This document shows positions 35,243 through 45,900 of a stretch of 64,000 bases of DNA, piece after piece. Both the position numbers and the translations under genes were made by a program. The notes below the pieces were generated by a model. That model saw nothing but the letters and a program-made list of their open reading frames with translations. It ran no database searches and was not told the origin of the DNA. Position 1 is the first letter of the stretch. Every line of letters begins with the position of its first letter. Source of the DNA: Chitinophaga varians (GTDB lineage Bacteria > Bacteroidota > Bacteroidia > Chitinophagales > Chitinophagaceae); assembly GCF_012641275.1 (NCBI RefSeq), contig NZ_JABAIA010000001.1:2294001-2358000 (forward strand). Reading direction: 5' to 3'.

Positions 35243-38200
35243 ATGAGAAGCCATGTACTAGCCTGGTCGGGGCTGTGCTATGCCTTTTTCTGCTATACTC
35301 CCAGCAGCGCATACACGAAACCCGAAAGGTATCTCACCGTCCTGCAGCAGCCTGCGGATACTACCGTTCCGGTTGTTATCAAGCCAGCTGCTGCCGACAC
35401 TGCCGCCAAACCCAGGCAGGATACCACCAAAAAACCCGCGCAGGATTCCGTGAAACCCACACAGGATACCAGTAAACCTGCTCAAGGCACTGCGAAACCC
35501 GCACAGGATACTTCGGCACCCAAACAAGATTCCGCAAAACCGAAACAAGATACAGGACTGATCCTTCCGCCCGATGATGCCACCATCAAAAAGGAGATCG
35601 GACAGTTCACGCTCAACGGCCTCGTAAAGGACGATAAAGCTACGCCCGTTCCCGGTGCCCTCATCCGTAACAAGACCGCCGGCACTAACGCCCAGTCCGA
35701 TCCGGATGGTAAATTCGCCATCAAAGCCAAACAAAACGACACCATCACGATAACTTCACCAACGTTCGGAGACCAGACGATCATCGTGGAGAAAAAAGAA
35801 CCGCTGACCATCACCCTTACCCCTGTAAATGCCAACAAAAAAGTATTGGGAGAAGTGGTAGTTACCGCCCTCGGTATCAAGAAAAACCCACGCTCCGTAG
35901 GTTATGCCATGCAGGAAGTAGCCGGCAACGCGGTACAGGAAGCGAAAGAAGTGAACTTCGTCAATGCCCTCACCGGTAAAGTACCCGGCGTACAAATCAA
36001 TACCAACACCGGCTCCATGGGAGGCTCCTCTAAAATCACCATCCGTGGCGTAAAATCCATCCTCGGCGATAACAACGCCTTCTTCGTGATAGATGGTGTG
36101 CCCATGCAGAACAACAGCACCAACGATCCCGGACAGCTCAACGGCGGCGGTGGCTACGACTTCGGCAGCCCCCTCCAGGACATCAACCCGGAAGACATCG
36201 AAAACATCTCCGTGCTGAAAGGCGCAGCCGCAACAGCCCTCTACGGAAGCCGCGGCGCTAACGGCGTTATGCTCATCACCACCAAAAAACGCCCGGACGT
36301 GGAAAAAGGCATCGGCGTAACCTACAGCCTCAATGCCCAGATCGATCAGGTGTACAAACTGCCTACCTACCAAAACATGTATGGTGGCGGTGCTAGCCCA
36401 CGCTTCGATACGCTCTATTATAACCAGCACCCGGAAGCTTTCCTTAACGAACAAAGCGCTGCATACGACGATAATAACGGTAAAGGCCGCTATGACCTCA
36501 TGCCACAGTACTACGAAGATGCCTCCTGGGGCCCGCGCCTGGATGGCCGCCTCGTACGCCACTACTGGTCATGGGACAAAGACAAGGGCAACCCGCTCTT
36601 CGGTCAGACCGCTCCATGGGAAGCACATCCCAATAATGTGAAGGATTTCTACCGCACCGGCTTTACGCTCACTAATAATATATCCATGGCCGGTAGTAAC
36701 GATAAAGGCGGTTTCCGCCTGTCTTACGGTAACATGAACCAGACCTTTGTGCTGCCCAATGCTACCACCAGCCGTAACAACCTGTCCTTCAACGGTAACT
36801 ACGAAGTCACCAAAGGTGTTAGGGCAGTGGCTTCCATGAACTACGTAGGACTGAAAGCCAAAGGCCGCCCAGGTACCGGTTTTACCGGCCCTAACCCGGC
36901 CCTTCAGTTTACCATGTTCGGACAACGCCAGCTCGATATCGAAAAAGAAAAAAACTACCAGTACAGCGACGGATCACAGATCACCTGGAACCGTAAGTCA
37001 TGGAGCGATCCTGCTGTACAGTTCAGCAACGGCCCCTACTGGAACCGTTATATGGACTATGAAACTGACAGCCGTAACCGCCTCTTCGGTTACGCCGGCG
37101 TAGACATCGACGCTACCAAATGGCTGTCCTTCACCGGCCGCGTATTCATGGACGACTATAATACCCTTGAAGAAGAAAGAACAGCTAAAGATTATCTCAT
37201 AGGCGGCTATATCAAAAGGGTACGCACTTCCCGTGAAATGAACTATCAGGTGACTGCCGATATTAAAAAAGACTTCGGTAAGGAATTCCAGCTGAATGCC
37301 ACAGTAGGCGGCAATATCATGCACCGCAAGTGGACCACCACCGGCGGTAGCACCCAACAAGGCCTGCTGGTAAAGAACGTATACAACCTGAACAACTCTG
37401 TACAACCAGCTAAGATCATCGACGATTTCGCCGAAAAACAGATCAACTCCGTTTTCGCTACCGCCAACCTGGGTTATAAGAACATGCTGTTCCTCGACCT
37501 TACCGGCCGCAGCGACTGGAGCTCTACGCTGTTAAGTGGCAACAATCAATACTTCTACCCGTCAGCATCCCTTTCTTTCGTGTTCTCCGATCTGCTGAAA
37601 GACTGGAAATGGCTGACCTTCGGTAAGGTAAGAGGAAGCCTCGCTGCCGTAGGTAATGACGCCGATCCATACAGGATCTACGACACCTACGAGTTCCTGC
37701 CGCCTTTTGGCAACTATCCGGCTACACAGGCTTCCAATACCAAATACACCAGAGACCTGAAGCCTGAACGCACTACCGAAATAGAAACCGGGGTGGAACT
37801 GAAATTCCTCGACAACCGTATAGGCGTTGACTTTACCTACTATCGCCGCCGGACCAAAGATCAGCTGATCTATCTGTCCCTGCCGGCCGCCACCGGTTAT
37901 ACTACGGCATATGCCAACGGTGGTGAAGTGGAAAACAAGGGTATTGAAATTGGCCTTAACCTGAACCCCATCCGCCTGAAAAACGGCTTCCGCTGGGATA
38001 TCAACGCCAACCTGGCCCGCAACCGCAATAAGTTGCTCAGCATGAACATCGACCAGTACAATACCAACCTTCCTGTGTATCTCATCGGCACCGACCGCCG
38101 TACACAGAAAGTTTCTGTAGTGGCCATGGTAGGGCAACCGCTGGGCACGCTCATCGGTACCGACTACACGTACCTGAACGGACAGCGGGTTGTGGATGAA

Positions 38201-38779
38201 AAAGGCCACTATGTTCCCACCACTACCAGTGTTCCGCTTGGTAACGCCTATCCGGATTATGTAGGCGGTGTCACCAACACCTTCACTTACAAAGGCATCT
38301 ACCTGTCAGCATTGGTCGACTTCCAGCATGGCGGCAGCTTCTTCTCCTATACTAACCTGTACGGAGAGAAATCCGGCCTGTTACAGACCACCGTGGAAAA
38401 CAATATCCGCGAAAACGGCATCGTAGTGCCGGGCGTAACTGCAGACGGCCGTCCTAACACGGTTAACATTACCGCCCAGGACCACTTCGCTGCCAACGGC
38501 GGTAACGTTATCAGCCGGGCCAATATGTACGATGCCAGCTATATCTACCTGAGAGAAGCTAAAATTGGTTATAACCTGCCGGAATCATGGTACCGGAGAA
38601 TCGGCGCCCAAAGTGCCCGCCTCTCCCTGTATGGCCGTAACCTGTGGCTGATCAAGTCCAACGCGCCTAACGTCGATCCGGCCAGCATCATCAACTCCTC
38701 TTCCAATATACAGGGGATTGAAGGTGGAGCACTGCCTTCGCTGCGCTCCTATGGTTTAAACCTGAATGTATCATTCTAA
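35243..38779 (+). CDS. SusC/RagA-family TonB-linked outer-membrane transporter
   Basis: An 1178-residue outer-membrane importer. I start at the ATG at 35243, which gives a signal peptide (WSGLCYAFFCYTPSSAY). A heptad Lys-Pro-x-Gln-Asp linker (about 56-105) precedes the carboxypeptidase-like domain (about 115-195), then the TonB-box and plug (VLGEVVVTALGIKKNPRSVGY; GVPMQNNSTND; ALYGSRGANGVMLITTKK) and a barrel. The SusD partner follows 11 bp later, so the pair forms a lidded transporter for glycans or peptides. No glycan-degrading enzyme is nearby, so the substrate is unknown. It has no STN domain. Confidence 0.95.
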   Translation: MRSHVLAWSGLCYAFFCYTPSSAYTKPERYLTVLQQPADTTVPVVIKPAAADTAAKPRQDTTKKPAQDSVKPTQDTSKPAQGTAKPAQDTSAPKQDSAKPKQDTGLILPPDDATIKKEIGQFTLNGLVKDDKATPVPGALIRNKTAGTNAQSDPDGKFAIKAKQNDTITITSPTFGDQTIIVEKKEPLTITLTPVNANKKVLGEVVVTALGIKKNPRSVGYAMQEVAGNAVQEAKEVNFVNALTGKVPGVQINTNTGSMGGSSKITIRGVKSILGDNNAFFVIDGVPMQNNSTNDPGQLNGGGGYDFGSPLQDINPEDIENISVLKGAAATALYGSRGANGVMLITTKKRPDVEKGIGVTYSLNAQIDQVYKLPTYQNMYGGGASPRFDTLYYNQHPEAFLNEQSAAYDDNNGKGRYDLMPQYYEDASWGPRLDGRLVRHYWSWDKDKGNPLFGQTAPWEAHPNNVKDFYRTGFTLTNNISMAGSNDKGGFRLSYGNMNQTFVLPNATTSRNNLSFNGNYEVTKGVRAVASMNYVGLKAKGRPGTGFTGPNPALQFTMFGQRQLDIEKEKNYQYSDGSQITWNRKSWSDPAVQFSNGPYWNRYMDYETDSRNRLFGYAGVDIDATKWLSFTGRVFMDDYNTLEEERTAKDYLIGGYIKRVRTSREMNYQVTADIKKDFGKEFQLNATVGGNIMHRKWTTTGGSTQQGLLVKNVYNLNNSVQPAKIIDDFAEKQINSVFATANLGYKNMLFLDLTGRSDWSSTLLSGNNQYFYPSASLSFVFSDLLKDWKWLTFGKVRGSLAAVGNDADPYRIYDTYEFLPPFGNYPATQASNTKYTRDLKPERTTEIETGVELKFLDNRIGVDFTYYRRRTKDQLIYLSLPAATGYTTAYANGGEVENKGIEIGLNLNPIRLKNGFRWDINANLARNRNKLLSMNIDQYNTNLPVYLIGTDRRTQKVSVVAMVGQPLGTLIGTDYTYLNGQRVVDEKGHYVPTTTSVPLGNAYPDYVGGVTNTFTYKGIYLSALVDFQHGGSFFSYTNLYGEKSGLLQTTVENNIRENGIVVPGVTADGRPNTVNITAQDHFAANGGNVISRANMYDASYIYLREAKIGYNLPESWYRRIGAQSARLSLYGRNLWLIKSNAPNVDPASIINSSSNIQGIEGGALPSLRSYGLNLNVSF
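35408..35557 (+). repeat. heptad-coding tandem repeat in the SusC-like gene
   Basis: Fifty codons encode seven heptads close to KPxQDT(S/A) plus one extra lysine. Copies differ at DNA level, so they are not from very recent expansion. The repeat lies between signal peptide and carboxypeptidase-like domain and would form an extended periplasmic linker. Confidence 0.85.
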
Positions 38780-38790
38780 AATTTGTGAAG

Positions 38791-40281
38791 ATGACCAACA
38801 AGATCCTGAAATATAGTTCCGCTTTACTGCTGCTGGCCGCCATGGCGTTCACCGGTTGTAAAAAGCTTGACGATATCAATCACGACCCAACCAAACCCAC
38901 TACTGCGGAACCGCAGTACTTACTGGCCGGCGCGCAAAAAGCCGCAATGGACGTACTGTACAGCGGTCTGCAGAACGGGTACATTGCCATGCACTACGCC
39001 CAGTACTGGTCTGCCAATTCCCGGACAGATGACAGCCGCTACAAACTGGATGAAGGTAACAACTCCACCATGTGGAACAACCTTTATCGTATTTCGCTGA
39101 ACAACCTGGAAACGATCGTGCGGCAAAACGCCACCCTGCCGGCAACGCCGCAGCTGGCCGTGCAAACAGCCATCGCCCGCGTATCTTCCTGCTGGATATA
39201 CCAGATACTGGCCGACGCTTATGGCAATGTGCCTTACTCTTCCACTTTCCAGCTAGACGCAGGCAACCTTAAACCGAAGTATGATGATGCCAAAAGCATC
39301 TATGGCCATCTTCTTGATACGCTTCAGGCACAGATCGCCGTGTTCGACGCCAATAAAGGCGTCACCGCCACCGGCGATGTAATCTACAACGGCAGCGCCG
39401 ACAAATGGGCCAAACTGGCACACTCGCTGATGCTCCGTATAGCCATGCGCATGGCCGATGCCGATGGCGCCAAAGCCAAACAGATCATCGAAGCCCACTA
39501 TCAGCAGGCATTTACCAGCAATGACGATAATGCGCAGTTCGTATACCTGAATGCAGCGCCTAATAAATTCCCGTTCAACGATTCTGAAAGGGAAATACCA
39601 GACTTCTTCGTCAGCGCCACCCTGGTGGATTACATGCAGGCAACCGGCGATCCCCGGCTGCCTATTTATGCACGTCCCTCCAAAGATGATAAAACGCTGA
39701 AAGGCATGCCATATGGCTGGGCCAGCGCTGATGCCGCCAGGCCTTCCCCGGGTCACTTTTCCTACCCCGGCATACAGATCTACAGCGCTACCATGCCTGG
39801 TATCCTGATGAACTACGCCGAAGTGGAATTCATCCTGGCGGAAGCGGCTGCCCGCGGCATGACCGTAGGAGAGGCTTCTACCCACTACACCAACGGTATC
39901 AGGGCCTCTGTTGAATACTGGAAAAAACTGACCAACAACACCGGTATCACCGACGCTGTGGTTGATAAGTTTGTAGGAGGAGTACCTTACGATGCGGCCG
40001 ACTGGCGCAATGTGATCGGTACCCAGAAATGGCTGGCATTGTATCCGCAAGGTTTCCAGGGCTGGTACGAGCGCACAAGGCTCAATTTCAAAAAACCGGG
40101 CGGTCAGGCATTTTTTATTGCACCGGTTTCAGGCAGCATGGACCAGTCAGCACCATTCGTGCCTTACCGCCTTACTTACCTGGTCACTGAACAGGCCCAA
40201 AACCAGGCTGCTTACACTGAAGCAGCACAGGCCATCGGTGGCGACCAGAAAGGCACCAAACTGTGGTTTAACAAATTCTAA
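38791..40281 (+). CDS. SusD/RagB-like nutrient-binding lipoprotein
   Basis: A 496-residue surface lipoprotein (lipobox AFTGC, Cys23) of the SusD-like_2 type. TPR-like helices with QYLLAGAQKAAMDVLY near the start and RISLNNLETIV, LMLRIAMRMAD, MNYAEVEFILAEAAARG and LYPQGFQGWYERTRL further on are family landmarks. It captures ligand and caps the SusC-like barrel encoded 11 bp upstream. I prefer the ATG at 38791 to a GTG two codons earlier. A strong terminator follows. Confidence 0.93.
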   Translation: MTNKILKYSSALLLLAAMAFTGCKKLDDINHDPTKPTTAEPQYLLAGAQKAAMDVLYSGLQNGYIAMHYAQYWSANSRTDDSRYKLDEGNNSTMWNNLYRISLNNLETIVRQNATLPATPQLAVQTAIARVSSCWIYQILADAYGNVPYSSTFQLDAGNLKPKYDDAKSIYGHLLDTLQAQIAVFDANKGVTATGDVIYNGSADKWAKLAHSLMLRIAMRMADADGAKAKQIIEAHYQQAFTSNDDNAQFVYLNAAPNKFPFNDSEREIPDFFVSATLVDYMQATGDPRLPIYARPSKDDKTLKGMPYGWASADAARPSPGHFSYPGIQIYSATMPGILMNYAEVEFILAEAAARGMTVGEASTHYTNGIRASVEYWKKLTNNTGITDAVVDKFVGGVPYDAADWRNVIGTQKWLALYPQGFQGWYERTRLNFKKPGGQAFFIAPVSGSMDQSAPFVPYRLTYLVTEQAQNQAAYTEAAQAIGGDQKGTKLWFNKF

Positions 40282-40312
40282 CGAAATACTCACTCAACTA
40301 AAACAATCAGCC

Positions 40313-40340
40313 GGCGCCTGCTTTTGCGGGCGCCTTTTTT
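40313..40340 (+). terminator. terminator after the SusC/SusD pair
   Basis: A 9-bp GC-rich stem with one wobble (40313-40321 with 40326-40334) and a 4-base loop is followed by six T. Confidence 0.85.
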
Positions 40341-40464
40341 GTCTCCCGCCACCTGCAACCTGCCATAAATAAAGACACCCTCTCTTAAAATATCAAAATC
40401 AGCAAATTCGTAAACGATTCTGCGTTATCTTTAAGCCCCCCTATAATAAGTTTTAAGCGATTTT

Positions 40465-41175
40465 ATGAAGAAAGTACTGTTATTACTGGCCGTAATAGCC
40501 CTGTCACGCTATGCTACGGCCCAAGAGACCACGCATGCCTATCAACACTGGTACACTTATTTTGGGAATGTAAAAATCAATCAGCGCTGGTCTGTCCCGT
40601 TTGATATACAGGGGCGTATTCGCGACGGTATCAGCAACAAAGGACAGCTATTGATGAGGGGAGGGCTGCAATATGCCATTACGCCACAACATCAGGTATT
40701 ATTGGGTTATGCCTTTGTGCCCACCTATAACAATGTCAGCAATACCTGGCTGCCGGAGCACCGCCTTTTCGAACAATACATCTATAAAGCGCCGAAAATA
40801 GACATGACGCACCGCTTCCGGCTGGAACAGCGCTGGGTGGCCCAGCCAAACAGCCCTGATGCCGCCCACGCTATCGGCGACTGGAAATACGGCAACCGTT
40901 TTCGTTATTTCAACCGTACCCAGCTCAATATAAGGCACCAGCAGCAGGCCACACGCTTTTATGTAGCCTTGCAGGACGAAATATTCCTGAATTTATGGGG
41001 AAATGACATCAGCAACCTCTTCTTTGACCAGAACCGCTTTCTGGCCGCTTTTGGCTATAAACTCAGCGGTTCCCTCAAAGCCGACATCGGGTATATGAAC
41101 CAGTTTGTCCAGGGAGGCAATGGCGCGCGAAATATGAACCACATATTGCACTTCGCGGTTTTCCAGCAACTGTAA
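40465..41175 (+). CDS. DUF2490 outer-membrane barrel protein
   Basis: A 236-residue exported protein with signal peptide ending near YATAQE (about residue 19). Alternating aromatic and polar strands (HWYTYFGNVKINQRWSVPFDIQGR; RFRLEQRWV; RFYVALQDEIFLN) and a terminal Phe-rich strand (HILHFAVFQQL) indicate a small outer-membrane beta-barrel of the DUF2490 family, which has no defined function. It stands alone between two terminators. Confidence 0.82.
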   Translation: MKKVLLLLAVIALSRYATAQETTHAYQHWYTYFGNVKINQRWSVPFDIQGRIRDGISNKGQLLMRGGLQYAITPQHQVLLGYAFVPTYNNVSNTWLPEHRLFEQYIYKAPKIDMTHRFRLEQRWVAQPNSPDAAHAIGDWKYGNRFRYFNRTQLNIRHQQQATRFYVALQDEIFLNLWGNDISNLFFDQNRFLAAFGYKLSGSLKADIGYMNQFVQGGNGARNMNHILHFAVFQQL

Positions 41176-41233
41176 CTATTGATACGATGATTAACAGGAT
41201 GATAAGTATCTGACGATAGTTTATCAGAAAGAT

Positions 41234-41297
41234 ATCGGGTAAGGTTTTAAATGTAGATAGCTGATCATCAACATGTAAAATCTTATCCGATTTTTTT
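41234..41297 (+). terminator. terminator after the DUF2490 gene
   Basis: A 16-bp stem with two G-U pairs (41234-41249 with 41276-41291), a 26-base loop and seven T. The wobble pairs work only in + strand RNA, so it serves the DUF2490 gene rather than the convergent gene. Confidence 0.65.
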
Positions 41298-41316
41298 AGA
41301 GAGACGTGATAATCAA

Positions 41317-41796
41317 TTACTTATTGAGTGGTTCTACCATCTCCTTAAATCCCTGGTAAGCGTCCTCCGTTTTAAAAGCACTGATGGGAATCAGGAAAAA
41401 GGTCTTTTTATCGCGATAGAGAAAGAAAAATTTTTTGGTTTCCACCACTTTGGAGAAGTTGTTCCAGCTGATGGAACGCAGGTGGTCACTCGAACGGGTA
41501 GATATCTGGATGCCTTCTTCAGAGTAGCGCAGATGGATATCATCCTTGAAGGTGGCAGCTTTGTTATAGATGGAGATGGGGAGGAGGTACCAGAAAACGA
41601 GCCCAAGCAGAATAACCATGATGGTGATGCCGGAGAGGGTGCCAGGAGTCACCAGGTTGAAGGCATAGCCGGCAATAGTGGCCAGCAGCAGAATAATAAG
41701 GGTGTTGCGGAACACCTTTATTTCTCCCCGATGCATAAAATGATAGCGTAATGCGTGCAATACATCTCCCTTGTTATAACTAAACTCTAACTGCAT
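41317..41796 (-). CDS. YcxB-like small membrane protein
   Basis: A 159-residue protein with two adjacent membrane helices (about 30-48 and 54-74) followed by a C-terminal soluble domain with YcxB-like pattern (IQISTRSSDHLRSISWNNFSKVVETKKFFFLYRDKKTFFLIPISAF). The family is widespread and of unknown role. It starts 22 bp after the stop of the gene upstream on the same strand. Confidence 0.75.
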   Translation of the reverse strand: MQLEFSYNKGDVLHALRYHFMHRGEIKVFRNTLIILLLATIAGYAFNLVTPGTLSGITIMVILLGLVFWYLLPISIYNKAATFKDDIHLRYSEEGIQISTRSSDHLRSISWNNFSKVVETKKFFFLYRDKKTFFLIPISAFKTEDAYQGFKEMVEPLNK

Positions 41797-41818
41797 TAGG
41801 CGCCTGGCAAAACGATTT

Positions 41819-42361
41819 TTATCTGTTTACGGAAATCGACATAGGATTATCCATTTCATCACGTACAGTAACAGGTGCTTCTTTCTTACGGTTACGCTTC
41901 AGGGTGGAAAGAGATTCCTCGTTGAAGCCCGGAAAGTTTTTCTTGATGAAAAGGAAATACTGTTGCAAGGTTTTCGGGTCCACTTTGAAAGGGAACGCCG
42001 GCTCCTTACCACTTCCTTTCAGGAAGTCGTTGGTGTTTATTTTTGTTTCGTTTTGTAAATACCATTTGTATAGGTCCACAATAGCTTTTTCCAACTCTGC
42101 TTCATCTACTTTCTCTCCCGTCTCTACCCGGGGGAATAATAACACAAACTCTTCAACCCTTACAGGCTTGGGCTTATCATTATTCCTGGCATTATTACGG
42201 TTATCGTTGTTATCCCCGTTTTTATCTCCATTGTTGTCCCCGTTCTTGCAACCGGTAGTGGCGTTGTCTCCGTTACCGTTGCCATTACCATGAACAGTGT
42301 TGGCATTTGCTGATGTGGCTGCGGCCAAAACTACCAACAGCATTAACAACAGCTTTGTCAT
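41819..42361 (-). CDS. exported Asn/Gly/Asp-rich hypothetical protein
   Basis: A 180-residue protein with a clear signal peptide (LLLMLLVVLAAATSANA, cleaved near residue 20). Residues about 21-62 are a low-complexity stretch of Gly, Asn, Asp and Lys (short GN and NGD repeats) with a single cysteine. A helical charged domain follows (VDEAELEKAIVDLYKWYLQNE; TLQQYFLFIKKNFPGF). I recognise no family. The Asn/Asp-rich part could bind calcium or act as a linker, but this is speculation. Confidence 0.65.
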   Translation of the reverse strand: MTKLLLMLLVVLAAATSANANTVHGNGNGNGDNATTGCKNGDNNGDKNGDNNDNRNNARNNDKPKPVRVEEFVLLFPRVETGEKVDEAELEKAIVDLYKWYLQNETKINTNDFLKGSGKEPAFPFKVDPKTLQQYFLFIKKNFPGFNEESLSTLKRNRKKEAPVTVRDEMDNPMSISVNR

Positions 42362-42454
42362 AAGGTATCCAAATTTTTCGAGTCTTAAAAATACATTAAT
42401 ATTCCGAGATTTCTAATCCAGAAAAAAAATACGTATAACCACGCATACCCCCTG

Positions 42455-42487
42455 AAAAAACAAAAGCAATGGACGAACCATTGCTTT
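42455..42487 (-). terminator. terminator-like hairpin in gene-free segment
   Basis: On the minus strand a 10-bp perfect stem (42487-42478 with 42472-42463), a 5-base loop and a T-rich tail. It lies upstream of the 41819-42361 gene and would end a transcript coming from the 42.5-42.8 kb segment. Confidence 0.65.
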
Positions 42488-42525
42488 CGAGAGTCATTTA
42501 CAGTGCATGATGAGTCATGCGGTGT

Positions 42526-42840
42526 AGGAATATTTGGTTTTTCATAGGACAGTAACCATAATAAAAATTAATACAATAACAAATATAATAAAATTATATC
42601 GTGACAGAAGAAGATGTCTAAAAATTAAATAATTTTTAATATGAGATCAAAAAATCTCAGAAATGGAAAATAAACGCCTTTAAATTAGATAAAATAAAAT
42701 GTGAGATTATACCTCCATTGGGAGAAGCGAAGAGAAAGTGACCGGAAAACGATGCTTAAATCTGGGTTTTAAAAAAAAGTAAGGGCGCCTAGAAAAGCGC
42801 CCTCAATTTGTTACTATCCTATGAAAACCCTATTTGAATA
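42526..42840. repeat. gene-free A+T-rich segment bounded by inverted repeats
   Basis: The interval 42362-42919 has no recognisable gene. Inside it, an arm near 42536-42558 and one near 42810-42832 are imperfect reverse complements sharing the core CATAGGA(C/T)AGTAAC. Each arm, read outward, places an ATG after GTTACT(A/G)TCCT and could start a very short peptide (15 codons on minus, 22 codons on plus). Between the arms the DNA is strongly A+T-rich. The segment lies between terminator-like hairpins at both ends. Confidence 0.5.
42771..42803 (-). terminator. terminator after the ribonucleotide reductase gene
   Basis: On the minus strand a 7-bp GC-rich stem (42803-42797 with 42788-42782), an 8-base loop and, three bases on, eight T. 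It lies 117 bp beyond the stop at 42920. Confidence 0.65.
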
Positions 42841-42919
42841 CAAAGATAAGTGCATGTTATTTTTCTTTGAAATTTTAAAGGCACAATAACATCTCGTTAA
42901 CAAGAGTTGCAACACCGAA

Positions 42920-45900
42920 TCAGCTACAACCCATGCTGTTACCGCAATTGAGGCATTTGTAACATGTGCCGGATCTTACCGTGATATGTCCGCAAACGTT
43001 ACAGGCAGGGGCATCACGCTGCATGCTGCGCAAATAATCCTGCGTGCCGCTTTCGCTTTGATGTGCCGCAACCGCTTGCTGCTTGGGCGTTTTGGAAGCA
43101 TTCGCCGGTTGACCGCTACCAACGGTTACCCGCATACCGGATAAAGAGGGCGTATCCATCGGTTCATCTTCATCCTCTTCTCCTGTGTTTCCCGGCGCGT
43201 CCAGCACATGTACAAGGTCTGTACGCCCCAGGTACTCATAGCCCAACACCCGGAAAACATAGTCCACCAGCGACGTGGCGGATTTAATATTAGGATGGTC
43301 CACCATCCCCGCAGGCTCAAACCGCGTAAACACAAACTTGTCTACAAATTCTTCCAGTGGAACACCATATTGCAATCCCACAGAAACCGCTATGGCAAAG
43401 CAGTTCATCATACTCCGCAAAGTAGATCCTTCTTTTGCCAGATCAATGAATATTTCTCCCAGCGTGCCATCATTGTATTCACCGGTACGCAGGAAAATAG
43501 CCTGCCCGCCAACTTTCGCTTTCTGCGTAAATCCGCCCCGTTTGGACGGAAGTGTTTTCCGCTCTACAATGCGTGACAACTGCCGCTTCAACGTGGTGTC
43601 TTTGCTGGCCATCATACGCCTGTTCACTTCCTCCAGCAACTCATCAATCGTGGCCTGCTCAAGATCGGGCAACTGCACAGCGGTAGCTGTTATGGTGGCT
43701 GCTGTATCAGCTTTTTTCTTTTTATCGGTCTTATTGCTCAACGGCTGGCTAAGTTTGCTGCCATCACGGTAAAGCGCACAGGCCTTCAGGCCCAGCTCCC
43801 AGCTTAGCATATACGCATCTGCTATCTCATGCACCTCCGCTTCATGCGGCAGGTTAATGGTTTTGGAAATAGCACCGGAAATAAAAGGCTGTGCAGCCGC
43901 CATCATCCGGATATGCCCGTGCGGATGAATATAACGCTGTCCGTGTTTGCCACATTTATTGGCACAGTCAAACACCGGCAAATGCGCTTCCTGAAGGTAA
44001 GGAGCCCCCTCTACCGTCATGGTGCCACATACATAGTCGTTGGCCGCTTCTATTTCAGCATCCTGGAATCCAAGGGCATGCAGCAGGCTGAAATCAAGAT
44101 TAAAGTACTGCTCCGGCACAAATCCCAGCCGCTGCAGACAAGCCTCCCCGAGCGTATATACGTTAAACACAAAAGAGATGTCAAACGAAGAAGATACCGA
44201 CGTGTCCAGCTTTTTCAGCTCTTCGGCAATGAACCCCTTTTCGCTGAGTGACTGATGATTGATGTAAGGCGCCCCGGCAAAAGAACCCGTGCCCTTCGCA
44301 TAGTCCACGATCGCCTTGATCTCATTGGGCTGATACCCGAGATTGTGCAATGCTGTCGGAATGGACTGATTGATGATCTTAAAGTATCCGCCACCAGACA
44401 ACTTCTTGAATTTTACCAGCGCGAAATCAGGTTCCACGCCCGTCGTATCACAGTCCATTACCAGGCCGATAGTACCGGTAGGGGCAATCACGGTCGTTTG
44501 TGCGTTACGGTAGCCATATTTCTCACCGGCCTGCACAGCTTCATCCCAGGCCCTTGTAGCGGCTTTCAGGAGGTAATCGGGGCAATACCGCGCGTTGATG
44601 CCCCGCGGCGAAATTTCGAGCCCTTCGTATGCTTCTGCGGCATCATAGGCTGCGGCCCGGTGGTTACGCATTACCCGTAACATATCTTCCCGGTTTTCTG
44701 CAAACCGCGGGAAAGCGCCCAGATGTGACGCCAGCTCTGCGGAAGTCTGATAAGCCACTCCCGTCATAATAGCGGTAATGGCGCCCGCAATACCGCGCGC
44801 TTCTTCACTGTCATACGCAATACCACTGACCATCAGCATGGAGCCCAGATTGGCGTATCCCAACCCCAGCGTCCGGTAGTCATAACTCAGCTGCGCCACC
44901 TCTTTGGAAGGGAACTGGGCCATCAGCACAGAAATCTCCAGTACTGTGGTCCACAGCCTGACGGTATATTCAAATCCCGGTACATCAAACAGCCCTTTTT
45001 CTTCGTCAAAAAACCGCCGCAGGTTCACCGATGCCAGGTTACATGCGGTATTGTCAAGGAACATATATTCGGAGCAGGGATTGGAAGCATTGATACGGCC
45101 ACCTTTCGGACAGGTATGCCACTCATTGATGGTGGTGTCGTACTGCGTGCCCGGATCGGCGCAACGCCAGGCAGCATAAGCTATCTGGTCCCACAGGTCA
45201 CGGGCTTTGATGGTCTTTACGGCCTTACCGGTAGTACGCGCTATGAGGTCCCAGTCGCCGTCAACCGCCAACTGCCTGAAGAAGCTGTTGGGGATGCGAA
45301 CGGAATTGTTGGAGTTCTGTCCGGACACGGTCCGGTAAGCCTCTCCTTCATAATCGGATGAATAACCGGCGGCTATCAGGGCTGCCACCTTTTTCTCTTC
45401 CTCCACTTTCCAGTTGATAAAGTCCAGCACCTCCGGATGGTCCAGGTCCAGGCATACCATTTTGGCTGCCCGGCGGGTGGTGCCGCCCGACTTAATAGCG
45501 CCTGCGGCGCGATCGCCGATTTTAAGAAAGCTCATCAGACCGCTGGAAGTGCCGCCGCCGCTCAGTTTTTCACCTTCTCCCCGGATGTGAGAGAAATTGG
45601 TGCCTACGCCGGAGCCATACTTGAAAATCCGGGCTTCCCTCATCCAGAGGTCCATGATGCCGCCATCACCCACCAGGTCGTCATCCACACTGAGAATAAA
45701 ACAGGCATGGGGCTGGGGCCGCTCATAGGCGGACGTAGACTTCTCCAGCCGGCCGGTATTTTGTTCTACGTAATAATGCCCCTGTGGCTTTCCTTTGATA
45801 CCATAGCTTTCATACAGGCCGGTATTGAACCATTGTGGGGAGTTAGGCACACAAGCCTGGTTCAGCATGCTGTACACCAGTTCCTCGTAAAACACCTGCG

